A stretch of DNA of 64,000 nt from Alphaproteobacteria bacterium UBA7691 (GTDB lineage: Bacteria; Pseudomonadota; Alphaproteobacteria; Ferrovibrionales; Ferrovibrionaceae): contig DLGP01000056.1 of assembly GCA_002482765.1 (NCBI GenBank), positions 36,600 through 100,599 on the forward strand. Direction: 5' to 3'. This document shows positions 7,556 to 15,602 of this stretch, piece by piece. The first letter of the stretch is position 1. The number at the start of each line of letters is the position of its first letter. The translations under genes and the position numbers were made by a program. The notes below the pieces were generated by a model. The model searched no databases. It worked only from the letters and a program-made list of their open reading frames with translations, and was not told where the DNA came from.

Positions 7556-9052
7556 TTAATTTGTGGTGACCTGGAAATTGGCCGGCGCCGGATCAACCAC
7601 CCGGGCGCCACGCCGCTGCACTTCCAGCACCGCCAGGCCACGTTCCACCACGCCATCGGCACGAAAGCGGAACACGCCGTCATAACCGGCAAAACCATCC
7701 GGGTTATTCAACAGCATATCGGCAAAAAGCGGCTGGCCGGCCTGGATCGCGTTGCGCGCCAGCACCCCGGCCAGGGCAGTGGCATCATAGGCCAGGCTGG
7801 CCAGGCGGGCCGGGCGGCGGCCATAAACCTGCTCGAAGCGTTTGCGGAATTCCTCAAAACCCTCCGGCGCCGGGCCGGCAAACCAGCCGCCGATCAGCGC
7901 CGGTTCATTGCCCAAGGAGGGATCATCCCACAAGCCGGTGCCCATGAAGCGCACGGCGCGCGGATCGATATCAAAATACGGCAGCAAAGGCGCCAGGGCG
8001 CGCAGCCGGGCGCCGCCTTCCGGCAGCAGCAGGCCATCAATCGGCGCCGGCGCCACCACATTGCCGGGCTGGCCCGGGCCGGCACTGCCGCCCAAAGCCC
8101 CGCTGGCACCCGGCAGCACGGCGCCTTCCGCCAGCGGCTCGGCCGGCGACAGGCCACGCAAAGCGGCGGCAAAACGGCGCACGCTGGAGGTCAGGTCCGG
8201 CGCATCGGCGGGATAACGATCCTGGCGCAGCAGCCGCACGTCCTGATTACCCGGCGCGGCAACGCCATTGGCCAAAGCCGCTTCCATCGCCTGGGCCACG
8301 GCATTGCCATAGGCCGAATCCGGCGCCAGCAGGGCAAAGCGGTTCAGCCCCTTGGCGCGGGCATAGGCCAGCACACGCGCCACCTGCTGATCCGGCGTGA
8401 AGCCCAGGATATAAACCCCGCCGCCGGCCACCGCGCGATCGGTGGAAAAGCTCAGCACCTTGACGCCGCGTTCCCGCGCCAGCGGCGCCACGGCCGCTGC
8501 CGAAGCCGAAAACAGTGGCCCCAGGATGATATCCACGCCTTCGGCCAGCAAAGCCTGCGCCGCGCTGGCGGCGGCTTCCGGCCGGCCTTCGGTATCACGC
8601 GGCAGCAGCGCCAGGCGATCATCGCCGATATCAAACAAGGCCAGCTGCGCCGCATCCAGCAGGGCGCGGCCCAGCGGCGCGCTGGGGCCGGATAGCGGCA
8701 CCAGGAAGCCGATCCGCACACCTTCGGCGGCGCTCGGCATCACCAGGGCGGGCGGTGCCATGCCGGATGGGGCTGTGGGCGCTTCCAGCGGCCGCGCTTC
8801 CACCTGAACCTGCGGGGCAGGCTGCGGGGTTGCCTGGGGCGTGGCCTGGGGCGCCGGCTGGGCGGGCGGCGGCGCAGCAGCCAGGGGTGGTGAGGCCGGG
8901 CGCTGTGGCGCCGGCGCCGGGCGCACCAGCGAGGTGGGCGGACCATTCACAATGGTATCAAGCAATTCGGGCAGCGATTTCGGCGCATGCTCGCAAGCCG
9001 CCAGGGCCACCATTGCCAGCATGCAGAACCCGGCCTTAAGGTAACGTCTCAT
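7556..9052 (-). CDS. LpoA-like penicillin-binding protein activator lipoprotein
   Basis: 498 aa from the ATG at 9052; a GTG one codon upstream is an alternative. A lipoprotein signal ends in the lipobox LAAC (Cys20). A Pro/Ala/Gln-rich linker (about residues 45-95) follows, then a periplasmic-binding-protein type I domain (IGFLVPLSGPSAPLGRALLD onward). This is the C-terminal module of LpoA, the activator of PBP1A; the N-terminal TPR half of enterobacterial LpoA is missing, as in most alphaproteobacteria. It is divergent from rsmI, the same arrangement as E. coli lpoA/rsmI, which supports the call over an ABC-transporter binding protein. Confidence 0.85.
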   Translation of the reverse strand: MRRYLKAGFCMLAMVALAACEHAPKSLPELLDTIVNGPPTSLVRPAPAPQRPASPPLAAAPPPAQPAPQATPQATPQPAPQVQVEARPLEAPTAPSGMAPPALVMPSAAEGVRIGFLVPLSGPSAPLGRALLDAAQLALFDIGDDRLALLPRDTEGRPEAAASAAQALLAEGVDIILGPLFSASAAAVAPLARERGVKVLSFSTDRAVAGGGVYILGFTPDQQVARVLAYARAKGLNRFALLAPDSAYGNAVAQAMEAALANGVAAPGNQDVRLLRQDRYPADAPDLTSSVRRFAAALRGLSPAEPLAEGAVLPGASGALGGSAGPGQPGNVVAPAPIDGLLLPEGGARLRALAPLLPYFDIDPRAVRFMGTGLWDDPSLGNEPALIGGWFAGPAPEGFEEFRKRFEQVYGRRPARLASLAYDATALAGVLARNAIQAGQPLFADMLLNNPDGFAGYDGVFRFRADGVVERGLAVLEVQRRGARVVDPAPANFQVTTN

Positions 9053-9090
9053 CACTTGCTCGCTTTCCGCCGCGTATTACGGAACCGCCC

Positions 9091-10038
9091 ATGTCATCCG
9101 CCGAGACCGGCGCCCCACCCGTGCCAGGATCGGCCAGCGATCTGCTGGCCGCCGCCCTGGCCGGCCTGGGCCGCCAGGACAGTTTCACCCCAGGCTTATA
9201 TCTGGTGGCGACGCCTATCGGCAACGCCGCCGATATCACGGTGCGCGCCCTGGCGCTGCTGGCCCGCGCCGATGTGATTGCCTGCGAGGATACCCGCACC
9301 AGCGGCGCTTTGCTGCAACGCTATGGCATCCGCGCCAAATTACTGCCCTATCACGAGCATAACGCGGCCGAGATGCGGCCGGAATTGCTGCGCCGGCTGC
9401 GCGCCGGCGCGGTGCTGGCGCTGATCTCGGATGCCGGCACGCCGCTGATTTCCGATCCCGGCTACAAATTGGTGCGCGAGGCGGTGGCCGAGAATTTGCC
9501 GGTCACCGCCCTGCCCGGCCCGTCCTCGGTGCTGGCCGGGTTATGCCTGGCCGGCCTGCCCACGGATCGTTTCCTGTTTGCCGGCTTTCCGCCCGCCAAG
9601 GCCCAGGCCGCCGAAGCCTGGGCCGCCGAACTGGCGCCGATCCAGGCCAGCCTGGTGCTGCTGGAAAGTGCGCAACGGCTGCCGGAAAGCCTGGCCCGGC
9701 TGGCCCAGATGCTGGGCGGCAGCCGCGAAGCCGCCGTGGCGCGTGAATTGACCAAAAAATTTGAGGAAGTGCGCCGCGGCACGCTGGCCGAACTGGCGGC
9801 GCATTATGCTGCGGCCGGCGCGCCACGCGGTGAAGTGACCCTGGTGATCGGCCCGCCCGCCGCCGCCGACCTGGCCGCCCAGGTGGCCGACCTGGACACA
9901 CAATTACGCGCCGCGCTTTTGCATCTCAGTGTCAGCCAAGCCGCCGCCACGGTGGCCGCCGCCACCGGCCAGCGCAAACGGGCGGTTTATGCCCGCGCCC
10001 TGGAACTGGCCGGGGAATTGGCGCATGGAGCGAAATAA
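9091..10038 (+). CDS. rsmI: 16S rRNA (cytidine1402-2'-O)-methyltransferase
   Basis: 315 aa tetrapyrrole-methylase fold protein. It carries YLVATPIGNAADITVRAL, CEDTRTSGALLQRYGI and SDAGTPLISDPGYKLV, all hallmarks of RsmI, with the SAM-binding GPSSVLAGLCLAGLP loop following. It 2'-O-methylates C1402 in the 16S decoding centre together with RsmH. The N-terminal extension (about 30 residues before GLYLVATPIG) is typical of alphaproteobacteria. Its stop overlaps yraN by 14 bp. Confidence 0.96.
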   Translation: MSSAETGAPPVPGSASDLLAAALAGLGRQDSFTPGLYLVATPIGNAADITVRALALLARADVIACEDTRTSGALLQRYGIRAKLLPYHEHNAAEMRPELLRRLRAGAVLALISDAGTPLISDPGYKLVREAVAENLPVTALPGPSSVLAGLCLAGLPTDRFLFAGFPPAKAQAAEAWAAELAPIQASLVLLESAQRLPESLARLAQMLGGSREAAVARELTKKFEEVRRGTLAELAAHYAAAGAPRGEVTLVIGPPAAADLAAQVADLDTQLRAALLHLSVSQAAATVAAATGQRKRAVYARALELAGELAHGAK

Positions 10039-10393
10039 GCGCCAGCGGCATCAGCGCAGCGGACGCCGCGCCGAGGCGATGGCCGCCCTTTGGTTGCAGA
10101 TCAAGGGATACACCATCCTGGCGCGCAATTTCCGCCATGGCAGCGGCGAGGTCGACCTGCTGGCGCGGCGCGGCCGGGTGCTGGCAGCGGTGGAGGTGAA
10201 ATGGCGCCCCGACCAGGATCAGGCCGCCGCCGCGGTATCACCCCGGCAAAAATATCGCATCCAGCGCGCGGCTTCGGTATTCTGGGCACAATTGCCCGAC
10301 CATGACCGGGTGGCCTTGCGCTTTGACGCCTTGCTGCTTGCACCCTGGCGGCTGCCACACCATATCCGGGATGCTTGGCGCCCGGAACTTTGA
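10025..10393 (+). CDS. yraN: UPF0102 (YraN) family endonuclease-like protein
   Basis: 122 aa from the ATG at 10025 inside the rsmI 3' end; longer starts would read through non-homologous sequence. The restriction-endonuclease-like core G-E-V-D-L-L-A...V-E-V-K is intact (GEVDLLARRGRVLAAVEVKW), with the upstream Arg/Glu helix RRAEAMAALWLQIKGYTILA. Gene order rsmI-yraN-BON lipoprotein matches the E. coli yraL-yraN-yraP neighbourhood. Its biochemical role is unproven; some homologues are proposed to process DNA or Holliday junctions. Confidence 0.9.
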   Translation: MERNKRQRHQRSGRRAEAMAALWLQIKGYTILARNFRHGSGEVDLLARRGRVLAAVEVKWRPDQDQAAAAVSPRQKYRIQRAASVFWAQLPDHDRVALRFDALLLAPWRLPHHIRDAWRPEL

Positions 10394-10413
10394 TTGATCT
10401 AGGAGAGTTATGC

Positions 10414-11046
10414 GTGACCCGTTTCATTGCCCCTGAAGCCACCCGATCCAGGCTGCGTTATGTGCTGCCGCTGCTGCTGCTCGGCACCCTGCCGCTGCTG
10501 CAAGGCTGTGTCGGCATTGCCGTGGGCGCCGGGGCCGCTGCCGGCGTGGCCGCCGCCGAGGAACGCGGCGCCAAGAATGCCGCCAATGACAAGGGCATCC
10601 AGCTTGCCATCAACGAACGCCTGTTTCAGAAAGACCTGAGCCTGTTCGGCAAGGTCAGCGTCACCGTGTATGAAGGCCGCGTGCTGCTCACCGGTGTGGT
10701 GCAGAAACAGGCCGACCGCGACGAGGCCGAACGGATCGCCTGGGAACAGGGCCGCGCCGTGGAAGTGATCAACGAATTGGTGATCGCGCCGAGCGGCAAC
10801 CTGATCGATTCGGCCAACGACACCTGGATCACCAGCCAGTTGCGTTTCAAGCTGACCGGCGATTCCTCGGTGGTGGATATCAATTACTCCATCGATACCG
10901 TGAACGGCACCATCTATCTGCTCGGCCTGGCGCAGAGCGAGGCGGAATTGTTGCGCGTTACCGATCATGCCCGCACCATCCAGGGTGTGCGCCGCGTCGT
11001 CAGCCATGTGCTGCTGAAGACCGATTCGCGCCGGCGCCCGGTCTAG
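10414..11046 (+). CDS. dolP: Dual BON-domain outer-membrane lipoprotein (DolP/YraP-like)
   Basis: 210 aa. I chose the GTG at 10414 because AGGAGAG sits 6 bp upstream; an in-frame TTG at 10375 has no such site. The lipoprotein signal ends LLQGC. A Gly/Ala-rich segment follows, then two BON domains (LAINERLFQKDLSLFGKVSV and WITSQLRFKLTGDSSVVDIN onward), each with the terminal conserved Gly strand. DolP in E. coli supports outer-membrane integrity and BAM function at phospholipid sites; the operon context supports orthology. Confidence 0.88.
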   Translation: MTRFIAPEATRSRLRYVLPLLLLGTLPLLQGCVGIAVGAGAAAGVAAAEERGAKNAANDKGIQLAINERLFQKDLSLFGKVSVTVYEGRVLLTGVVQKQADRDEAERIAWEQGRAVEVINELVIAPSGNLIDSANDTWITSQLRFKLTGDSSVVDINYSIDTVNGTIYLLGLAQSEAELLRVTDHARTIQGVRRVVSHVLLKTDSRRRPV

Positions 11047-11051
11047 CGGCG

Positions 11052-11879
11052 ATGGCGACCGGCAGCGCGGCGATTGAAACTGCTTTGCGCGCGCTGGGCG
11101 CCATGCCCGACGACCAGCTTGATATCGCCGAAGCCGCTTTGCTGATGGCGGCGCTGGACCGGCCGGAAATCGACCTGGCGCCCTATCGGCGCCATCTCTC
11201 CGATCTGGTGGGCCAGGTGGCAGGCGAAGATGCCGGCGCCGAGGCAGGGCCGCGCGCCCTGGCGCTGGCGGCAGTGATTGCCGGCGAAAACGACTATCGC
11301 GGCGATAATGACAGTTATGACGACCCGGCCAATGCCGACCTGATGCGGGTGATTGACCGCCGCCTCGGCCTGCCGGTGGCTTTGGGCATTCTTTATATCC
11401 ATGCCGGCCGCGCCCAGGGCTGGGCAGTGGACGGGCTGGATTTCCCCGGCCATTTTCTGATCCGGGTGCAGGGCGAGGATGGCAGCCTGGTGCTCGACCC
11501 GTTCCATCGCGGCCGCATCGCCGATCCGCCGCTGATGCAGGATTTGCTGCGCCGGATCAGCGGTGAGCAGGAATTGCGCCCCGACCATGTGCGGCCGATG
11601 CGCAGCCGCGACGTGCTGTTGCGACTGGCCAACAATATCAAGGCACGGGCCTGGAAGAATGGCGATGTGGACCGCACCGCCACCATGCTGGAACGTATGC
11701 TGCTGGTGGCGCCGGATTTTGCCCCGGCCTGGCGCGAACTAGGCCTGGTGGAAGAAAAACGCGGCCGCATCCGGCAATCGATCAGCGCCACCGAGCGCTT
11801 CCTGGTGCTTTCCGCCGATGAGGGCGCAGGGCTTGAGGCGCAGGCCTTTCTGCACCACATTCGGCGCCAGCTTAACTGA
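11052..11879 (+). CDS. SirB1 family protein (transglutaminase-like plus TPR)
   Basis: 275 aa. The N-terminal SirB1 domain carries YDDPANADLMRVIDRRLGLP and GRAQGWAVDGLDFPGHFLIR, typical of the transglutaminase-like superfamily. The C-terminal third has tetratricopeptide-like helices (RTATMLERMLLVAPDFAPAW). It starts 5 bp after the DolP stop with only a weak Shine-Dalgarno, so translation is probably coupled. The family is widespread but lacks an assigned reaction; the complete Cys-His-Asp triad of active transglutaminases is not obvious. Confidence 0.85.
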   Translation: MATGSAAIETALRALGAMPDDQLDIAEAALLMAALDRPEIDLAPYRRHLSDLVGQVAGEDAGAEAGPRALALAAVIAGENDYRGDNDSYDDPANADLMRVIDRRLGLPVALGILYIHAGRAQGWAVDGLDFPGHFLIRVQGEDGSLVLDPFHRGRIADPPLMQDLLRRISGEQELRPDHVRPMRSRDVLLRLANNIKARAWKNGDVDRTATMLERMLLVAPDFAPAWRELGLVEEKRGRIRQSISATERFLVLSADEGAGLEAQAFLHHIRRQLN

Positions 11880-11918
11880 CCAGCAGCACCAGCAATTCAG
11901 CAATAGAGGGAACCGGCC

Positions 11919-12875
11919 ATGGCGTTGAAGGTGGCGATCCAGATGGACCCCATCGAATCGATCGATTTCGATGGCGACAGCACCTTTGTGCTTGGCCTGG
12001 AAGCCGAAGCACGCGGCTATGCCTTGTGGCATTATCTGCCGAAAGACCTCAGTTTCCATGACCGCCGCGTGCTGGCCCGCGCCCGGCCGATGCGGCTGCG
12101 CGCCGAACGCGGCAACCATTTCAGCCTCGGCGCGCCGGAACTGATCGATCTGACGGATATGGACGTGGTGCTGATGCGCCAGGATCCGCCGTTTGACATG
12201 GCCTATATCACCGCCACGCATCTGCTGGAGCATATCCATCCGCGCACCCTGGTGGTGAACAATCCGGTGGCGGTGCGCAACGCACCGGAAAAACTTTACG
12301 TGACGCATTTTGACGGCCTGCTGCCGCCAACCCTGATCTCGTCGGATTTTGAGGCGATCAAGGCGTTTCGCGCCGAGCATCAGGACATCATCCTGAAACC
12401 GCTCTTCGGCAATGGCGGCGCCGGGGTGTTCCATCTGCGGCCGGATGACGAAAATCTCGGCTCGCTCTACGAGATGTTCACCAAGCTGAGCCGCGAGCCG
12501 GTGATTGTGCAGAAATACCTGCCCGAAGTGCGGCTCGGCGACAAGCGCATCATCCTGGTGGATGGCCGCCCGGTCGGCGCCGTGAACCGCGTGCCGGCAG
12601 CCGGCGAGGCGCGCTCCAACATGCATGTCGGCGGCCAGCCGAAAAAGGTCGGCCTGACCAAGCGCGAGGAAGAAATCTGCGAAATGATCGGGCCGTTTCT
12701 GAAACGCGACGGACTGATCTTTGTCGGCATCGACGTGATCGGCGATTACCTCACCGAGATCAATGTCACCTCACCCACCGGCATCCAGCAGATCAACCGC
12801 TTCGACGGCAAAAAACTGGAAGCCGAAATCTGGAACGCCATCGAAGACGCCCTGAGCCGCCGCTCGCTGGCCTGA
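11919..12875 (+). CDS. gshB: Glutathione synthase
   Basis: 318 aa, exact family length. It joins gamma-glutamylcysteine and glycine with ATP hydrolysis in the cytoplasm. The N-terminal GSH-S domain begins [17 protein letters not shown]. The [33 protein letters not shown] (ATP-grasp loop) and [18 protein letters not shown] motifs are all intact. It is the last gene of the rsmI-yraN-dolP-sirB1-gshB unit, as in many Rhodospirillales. The partner gshA is not in the window. Confidence 0.96.
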   Translation: MALKVAIQMDPIESIDFDGDSTFVLGLEAEARGYALWHYLPKDLSFHDRRVLARARPMRLRAERGNHFSLGAPELIDLTDMDVVLMRQDPPFDMAYITATHLLEHIHPRTLVVNNPVAVRNAPEKLYVTHFDGLLPPTLISSDFEAIKAFRAEHQDIILKPLFGNGGAGVFHLRPDDENLGSLYEMFTKLSREPVIVQKYLPEVRLGDKRIILVDGRPVGAVNRVPAAGEARSNMHVGGQPKKVGLTKREEEICEMIGPFLKRDGLIFVGIDVIGDYLTEINVTSPTGIQQINRFDGKKLEAEIWNAIEDALSRRSLA

Positions 12876-12971
12876 GGCCACCCACTACTAATTGAACAGT
12901 TAGTCAAAAACGGTTTCACCCCGGCGCCGGCTGTGGCAGGCTGCGGCTTGCCTTAAGCCCGGAGCCTGCCG

Positions 12972-13763
12972 ATGACCGCCGATGCCGACCTCACCATCGA
13001 CCTGCGCCAGTTGCCCTATGAAATGGATGCCGGGCTGGGGCCGCGTGGCCGGATCGGGCTGATTGCGCTATCCGGCGACCAGACCATCGAGCATGAATGC
13101 CGGCAGATCTGGCAGCAGCCGGATGTGGCGCATTATGTCACCCGCATCCTGCATCATGCCGGCAATGTGAATCTGGAAACCCTGCGCCGCATGGAAGGTG
13201 GCCTGGCCGACGCCGCTGCTTTGCTGCTGCCCGGCTTGCGGCTGGAGGTGATGGCCTTTGGCTGCACCTCCGGCTCGCTTTCCATCGGCATCGCCCGGGT
13301 GCATGAATTGCTGCGCCAGCAAAGGCCCGAGCTGCGCTGCACCACGCCGATGGAAGCCGGCTGCCTGGCCTTGCAACGGCTCGGTGCCAGACGCATCGCC
13401 TTCCTGTCGCCGTATCAGCATGAGGTGAACCAGGCGATGCGGCAGTACCTGATCGAACAGGGCTTCAGCGTGCCGGCCATGGCTTCCTGGAACATCGCCA
13501 ACGGCGCCATGGTGAACCGGGTGAGCCAGGCCAGCGCCGCCGAGGCGGTGCGCCAGATCGGCCGCGCCCCGGATACCGATGCTGTATTTGTTTCCTGCAC
13601 CGCGCTGCGGCTGGTGGAGCGGATCGAGGCGCTGGAGCAGGAAATCGGCAAACCGATTGTCACCAGCAACCAGGCCCTGGCCTGGCATTGCCTGCGGCTG
13701 GCCGGCATCGACGATGCGGTGCCTGGCTTTGGCCGCCTGCTGATGCTGCCCCTGGATGAGTGA
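12972..13763 (+). CDS. Maleate cis-trans isomerase/Asp-Glu racemase superfamily protein (EutA-like)
   Basis: 263 aa. Two active-site Cys of the superfamily are present, in MAFGCTSGSLSIG and FVSCTALRLVE, along with MEAGCLALQRLGARRIAFLS. This pattern fits maleate isomerase, arylmalonate decarboxylase and the ectoine-catabolism protein EutA. No ectoine, maleate or nicotinate catabolic genes flank it, so the substrate is open. The stop codon lies 3 bp from the left end of an inverted-repeat element. Confidence 0.8.
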   Translation: MTADADLTIDLRQLPYEMDAGLGPRGRIGLIALSGDQTIEHECRQIWQQPDVAHYVTRILHHAGNVNLETLRRMEGGLADAAALLLPGLRLEVMAFGCTSGSLSIGIARVHELLRQQRPELRCTTPMEAGCLALQRLGARRIAFLSPYQHEVNQAMRQYLIEQGFSVPAMASWNIANGAMVNRVSQASAAEAVRQIGRAPDTDAVFVSCTALRLVERIEALEQEIGKPIVTSNQALAWHCLRLAGIDDAVPGFGRLLMLPLDE

Positions 13764-13766
13764 TTA

Positions 13767-14030
13767 GGGTCCGGACCCATTCTTAATGGGTCCGTGACGG
13801 CGTGATTTTCTTGCCTGGCCAGGAGGCAAGCCGAAAGCGATGTGGGACATCGGTGAGGCTTGTCGACGCCGCCAGGCAAGAAAAGCACACCGCCCCGGAG
13901 GGGTTGGCCCAGGCAGGCCGCCGGACGTTGTCGCAAATCTTGCCCGTAGCCCCACTACGCGCTGCGATTTGTTCCTAGCCGGCGGCCTGCCTGGACCAAT
14001 CCCGGACCCATTAAGAACGGGTCCGGACCC
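13767..14030. repeat. 264-bp nested inverted-repeat element (MITE-like), TA-flanked
   Basis: The two ends are 28-29-bp inverted copies with one mismatch, each starting with the 12-bp palindrome GGGTCCGGACCC and containing a second hairpin (GGACCCATT-CTT-AATGGGTCC on the left). The dinucleotide TA flanks both sides (13765-13766 and 14031-14032), as expected for IS630/Tc1-type target duplication. Further inverted pairs lie inside: TTGCCTGGC/GCCAGGCAA, GGCAGGCCGCCGG/CCGGCGGCCTGCC and CAAATC/GATTTG around 13935-13980. No convincing protein is encoded. The right edge touches the stop codon of the ECF sigma gene. Confidence 0.7.
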
Positions 14031-14917
14031 TAGTGGATAAGGTCGAGCCGGGCCAGCTTGTCCGGGTTGCGTACCACGAAGATGGCGCGGATGCGGCCCT
14101 GCTCGATGCCGAAGGTGAATACCGAGACCGGCACCCCGGCATGAAACACCACAAAACCCGGCTGACCGTTGACGCGGCAGAATTGCCGGCTGAAACCCGG
14201 GCCATTCTTGCGCGCCAGGCCGGCGAAAAACCGCGCACAACGATCCGCGCCATGGATCACATTCAGCGCTGCGCGCGCCTTGCCGCCGCCATCGGACCAG
14301 ATCATCGCATCATCGGCCAGCAAACCGGCGAAGGCCGCCACATCGCCGCTTTCGGCAGCCTGAGCGAAACGCCGCGCCAGATCACGGGCGCGATCCCGGG
14401 CTTCCGCCTGATGCTGATTATCGGCGGCGCCGAAACGCGGCCGATCCGCCTGCACATGTTTCTGCGCCCGGCTGACCAATTGCCGGCAGGCGGCTTCGCT
14501 TTTGCCGAGGATGGCGGCGATTGCCGGGTAATCATAGTCAAAGGCCTGGCGCAGCAGATAGGCGGCGCGTTCGGCCGGCGATAGCCGCTCCAGCACCAGC
14601 AGGAAGGCAAGCGACAGGCTTTCCGCCAGTTCCACCTCAAAATCCGCCTCTGCCGCCAGTACCGGTTCCGGCAGCCAGGGTCCGGTATAGGCGGCGCGTT
14701 CCACCTTGGCGGCGCGCAGCCGGTCAATACACAGCCGGGTGCAGGCGGTGACCAGCCAGGCTTCCGGGTTGCGCAAATCAGCCAGGCTCTGGCCATGCCA
14801 GCGCAGATACGTGTCCTGCACCGCATCCTCGGCCTCGCCGACACTGCCGAGCATACGATAGGCCAGACCCTGCAAACGGCGGCGATGGCGTTCAAACAGC
14901 GCGGCGTGATCGCTCAT
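14030..14917 (-). CDS. sigJ: ECF41-family RNA polymerase sigma factor with SnoaL-like C-terminal domain (SigJ)
   Basis: 295 aa from the ATG at 14917, overlapping the CMD stop by 4 bp (ATGA). Sigma region 2 lies at about residues 5-75 (FERHRRRLQGLAYRMLGSVG, AEDAVQDTYLRW) and region 4 at about 110-160. A SnoaL-like extension follows. The three ECF41 motifs WLPEP, DGGGK and NPDKL are all present. In this group the extension replaces a separate anti-sigma factor. The TAG stop is formed by the last base of the inverted-repeat element plus its flanking TA, so the final residues after NPDKL may have been altered by insertion. The regulon likely includes the CMD gene upstream. Confidence 0.93.
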   Translation of the reverse strand: MSDHAALFERHRRRLQGLAYRMLGSVGEAEDAVQDTYLRWHGQSLADLRNPEAWLVTACTRLCIDRLRAAKVERAAYTGPWLPEPVLAAEADFEVELAESLSLAFLLVLERLSPAERAAYLLRQAFDYDYPAIAAILGKSEAACRQLVSRAQKHVQADRPRFGAADNQHQAEARDRARDLARRFAQAAESGDVAAFAGLLADDAMIWSDGGGKARAALNVIHGADRCARFFAGLARKNGPGFSRQFCRVNGQPGFVVFHAGVPVSVFTFGIEQGRIRAIFVVRNPDKLARLDLIH

Positions 14918-15450
14918 GCCGCCACCTGCACCAAAGCGCAGGTCTGTGCATAACCCAAAGCCCGCTTCACACTGGGATAGAAACGCGCCACGGCGATATG
15001 AAAGCTCAGTTCGATCATCGCGGCGCGGCCACAATGCTGCTCCAGTTCCTGCCGCAGCGCCTCAAGTTCGGGCGTGTTGGCCGCCACCGCTTGGCCGAAA
15101 CGCCAGGCCAGGCCAAGCGGCGCCGGCAGGTCCTCCGGCCGGCCGGCCAGCGCGGCACGCAGCAGGACCGGATCGGCGCCCTCGGCGCGATCCAGATTGA
15201 CATGGATCTGCACACATGCGCCGCAATCATCCTGCTGCACCGCGCCCAATGTGGCGAATTGCCGGATCGCTGCCGGCAGGGCGGCATCGGCGGCCGCGCG
15301 GTTCATCGCCGTGATGGCCTGGATATGGCCCAGCACCGGGCTGCCCAGCGTGGCCATTTCGCGCTGATAATCCAGCCGCACGCCCAGCACGGCTTCGGCG
15401 GCGGCGATGCGTTCCAGGGCGGTGACAACGGCATGCGGATTCTGGCTCAT
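14914..15450 (-). CDS. Carboxymuconolactone decarboxylase family protein (ECF41 partner)
   Basis: 178 aa with an AhpD-like all-helical fold. The redox motif is CGAC (DDCGACVQIH, near residue 76), which can act in peroxide or disulfide chemistry. COE proteins (carboxymuconolactone decarboxylase, oxidoreductase or epimerase) are the standard genomic partners and targets of ECF41 sigma factors. Here it is the first gene of a two-gene operon, overlaps sigJ by 4 bp, and lies behind an exact ECF41-type promoter. The physiological substrate is unknown. Confidence 0.88.
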   Translation of the reverse strand: MSQNPHAVVTALERIAAAEAVLGVRLDYQREMATLGSPVLGHIQAITAMNRAAADAALPAAIRQFATLGAVQQDDCGACVQIHVNLDRAEGADPVLLRAALAGRPEDLPAPLGLAWRFGQAVAANTPELEALRQELEQHCGRAAMIELSFHIAVARFYPSVKRALGYAQTCALVQVAA

Positions 15451-15483
15451 GGCGGCGCTCCTTCAGATGTAAGCTACACCCAA

Positions 15484-15510
15484 GACGGCGCCGGCCGGCA
15501 TATTGTGACA
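15484..15510 (-). promoter_or_regulatory. ECF41-type promoter, TGTCACA-N16-CGTC
   Basis: On the minus strand the sequence reads TGTCACA (15510-15504), 16 bases, then CGTC (15487-15484). This is the consensus I recall for ECF41 sigma factors. It lies 34 bp upstream of the CMD start, so the operon is probably autoregulated. Confidence 0.75.
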
Positions 15511-15526
15511 GGGCCGCGGCTTTTTC

Positions 15527-15602
15527 TATTGCGCCGCCAGCTCTATTGCGCCGGCTGCGCCGGGCGCAGCTTGCTCTATTGCGCCGGCTGTGCCGGACGC
15601 AG
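15527..15602. repeat. Short direct repeats copying the 3' end of the EamA gene
   Basis: The unit CTATTGCGCCGGCTG with its following GC-rich bases occurs at 15574 and 15541 (one base differs in the extension). A shorter third copy (CTATTGCGCCG) lies at 15527. On the minus strand each unit encodes the EamA C terminus (LRPAQPAQ) plus TAG, so the last codons of the gene are duplicated downstream of its own stop. This looks like replication slippage. Confidence 0.6.

Noticed and set aside
7556..9052. ABC transporter amino-acid binding protein
   Set aside because: It is a lipoprotein with a Pro-rich linker divergent from rsmI, which fits LpoA; no permease or ATPase is near.
13764..14240. Minus-strand frame of 158 codons, and a plus-strand frame 13840-14040, inside the inverted-repeat element
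   Set aside because: Composition follows the palindromic repeats, there is no family resemblance, and the first runs antisense-frame into the sigma gene.
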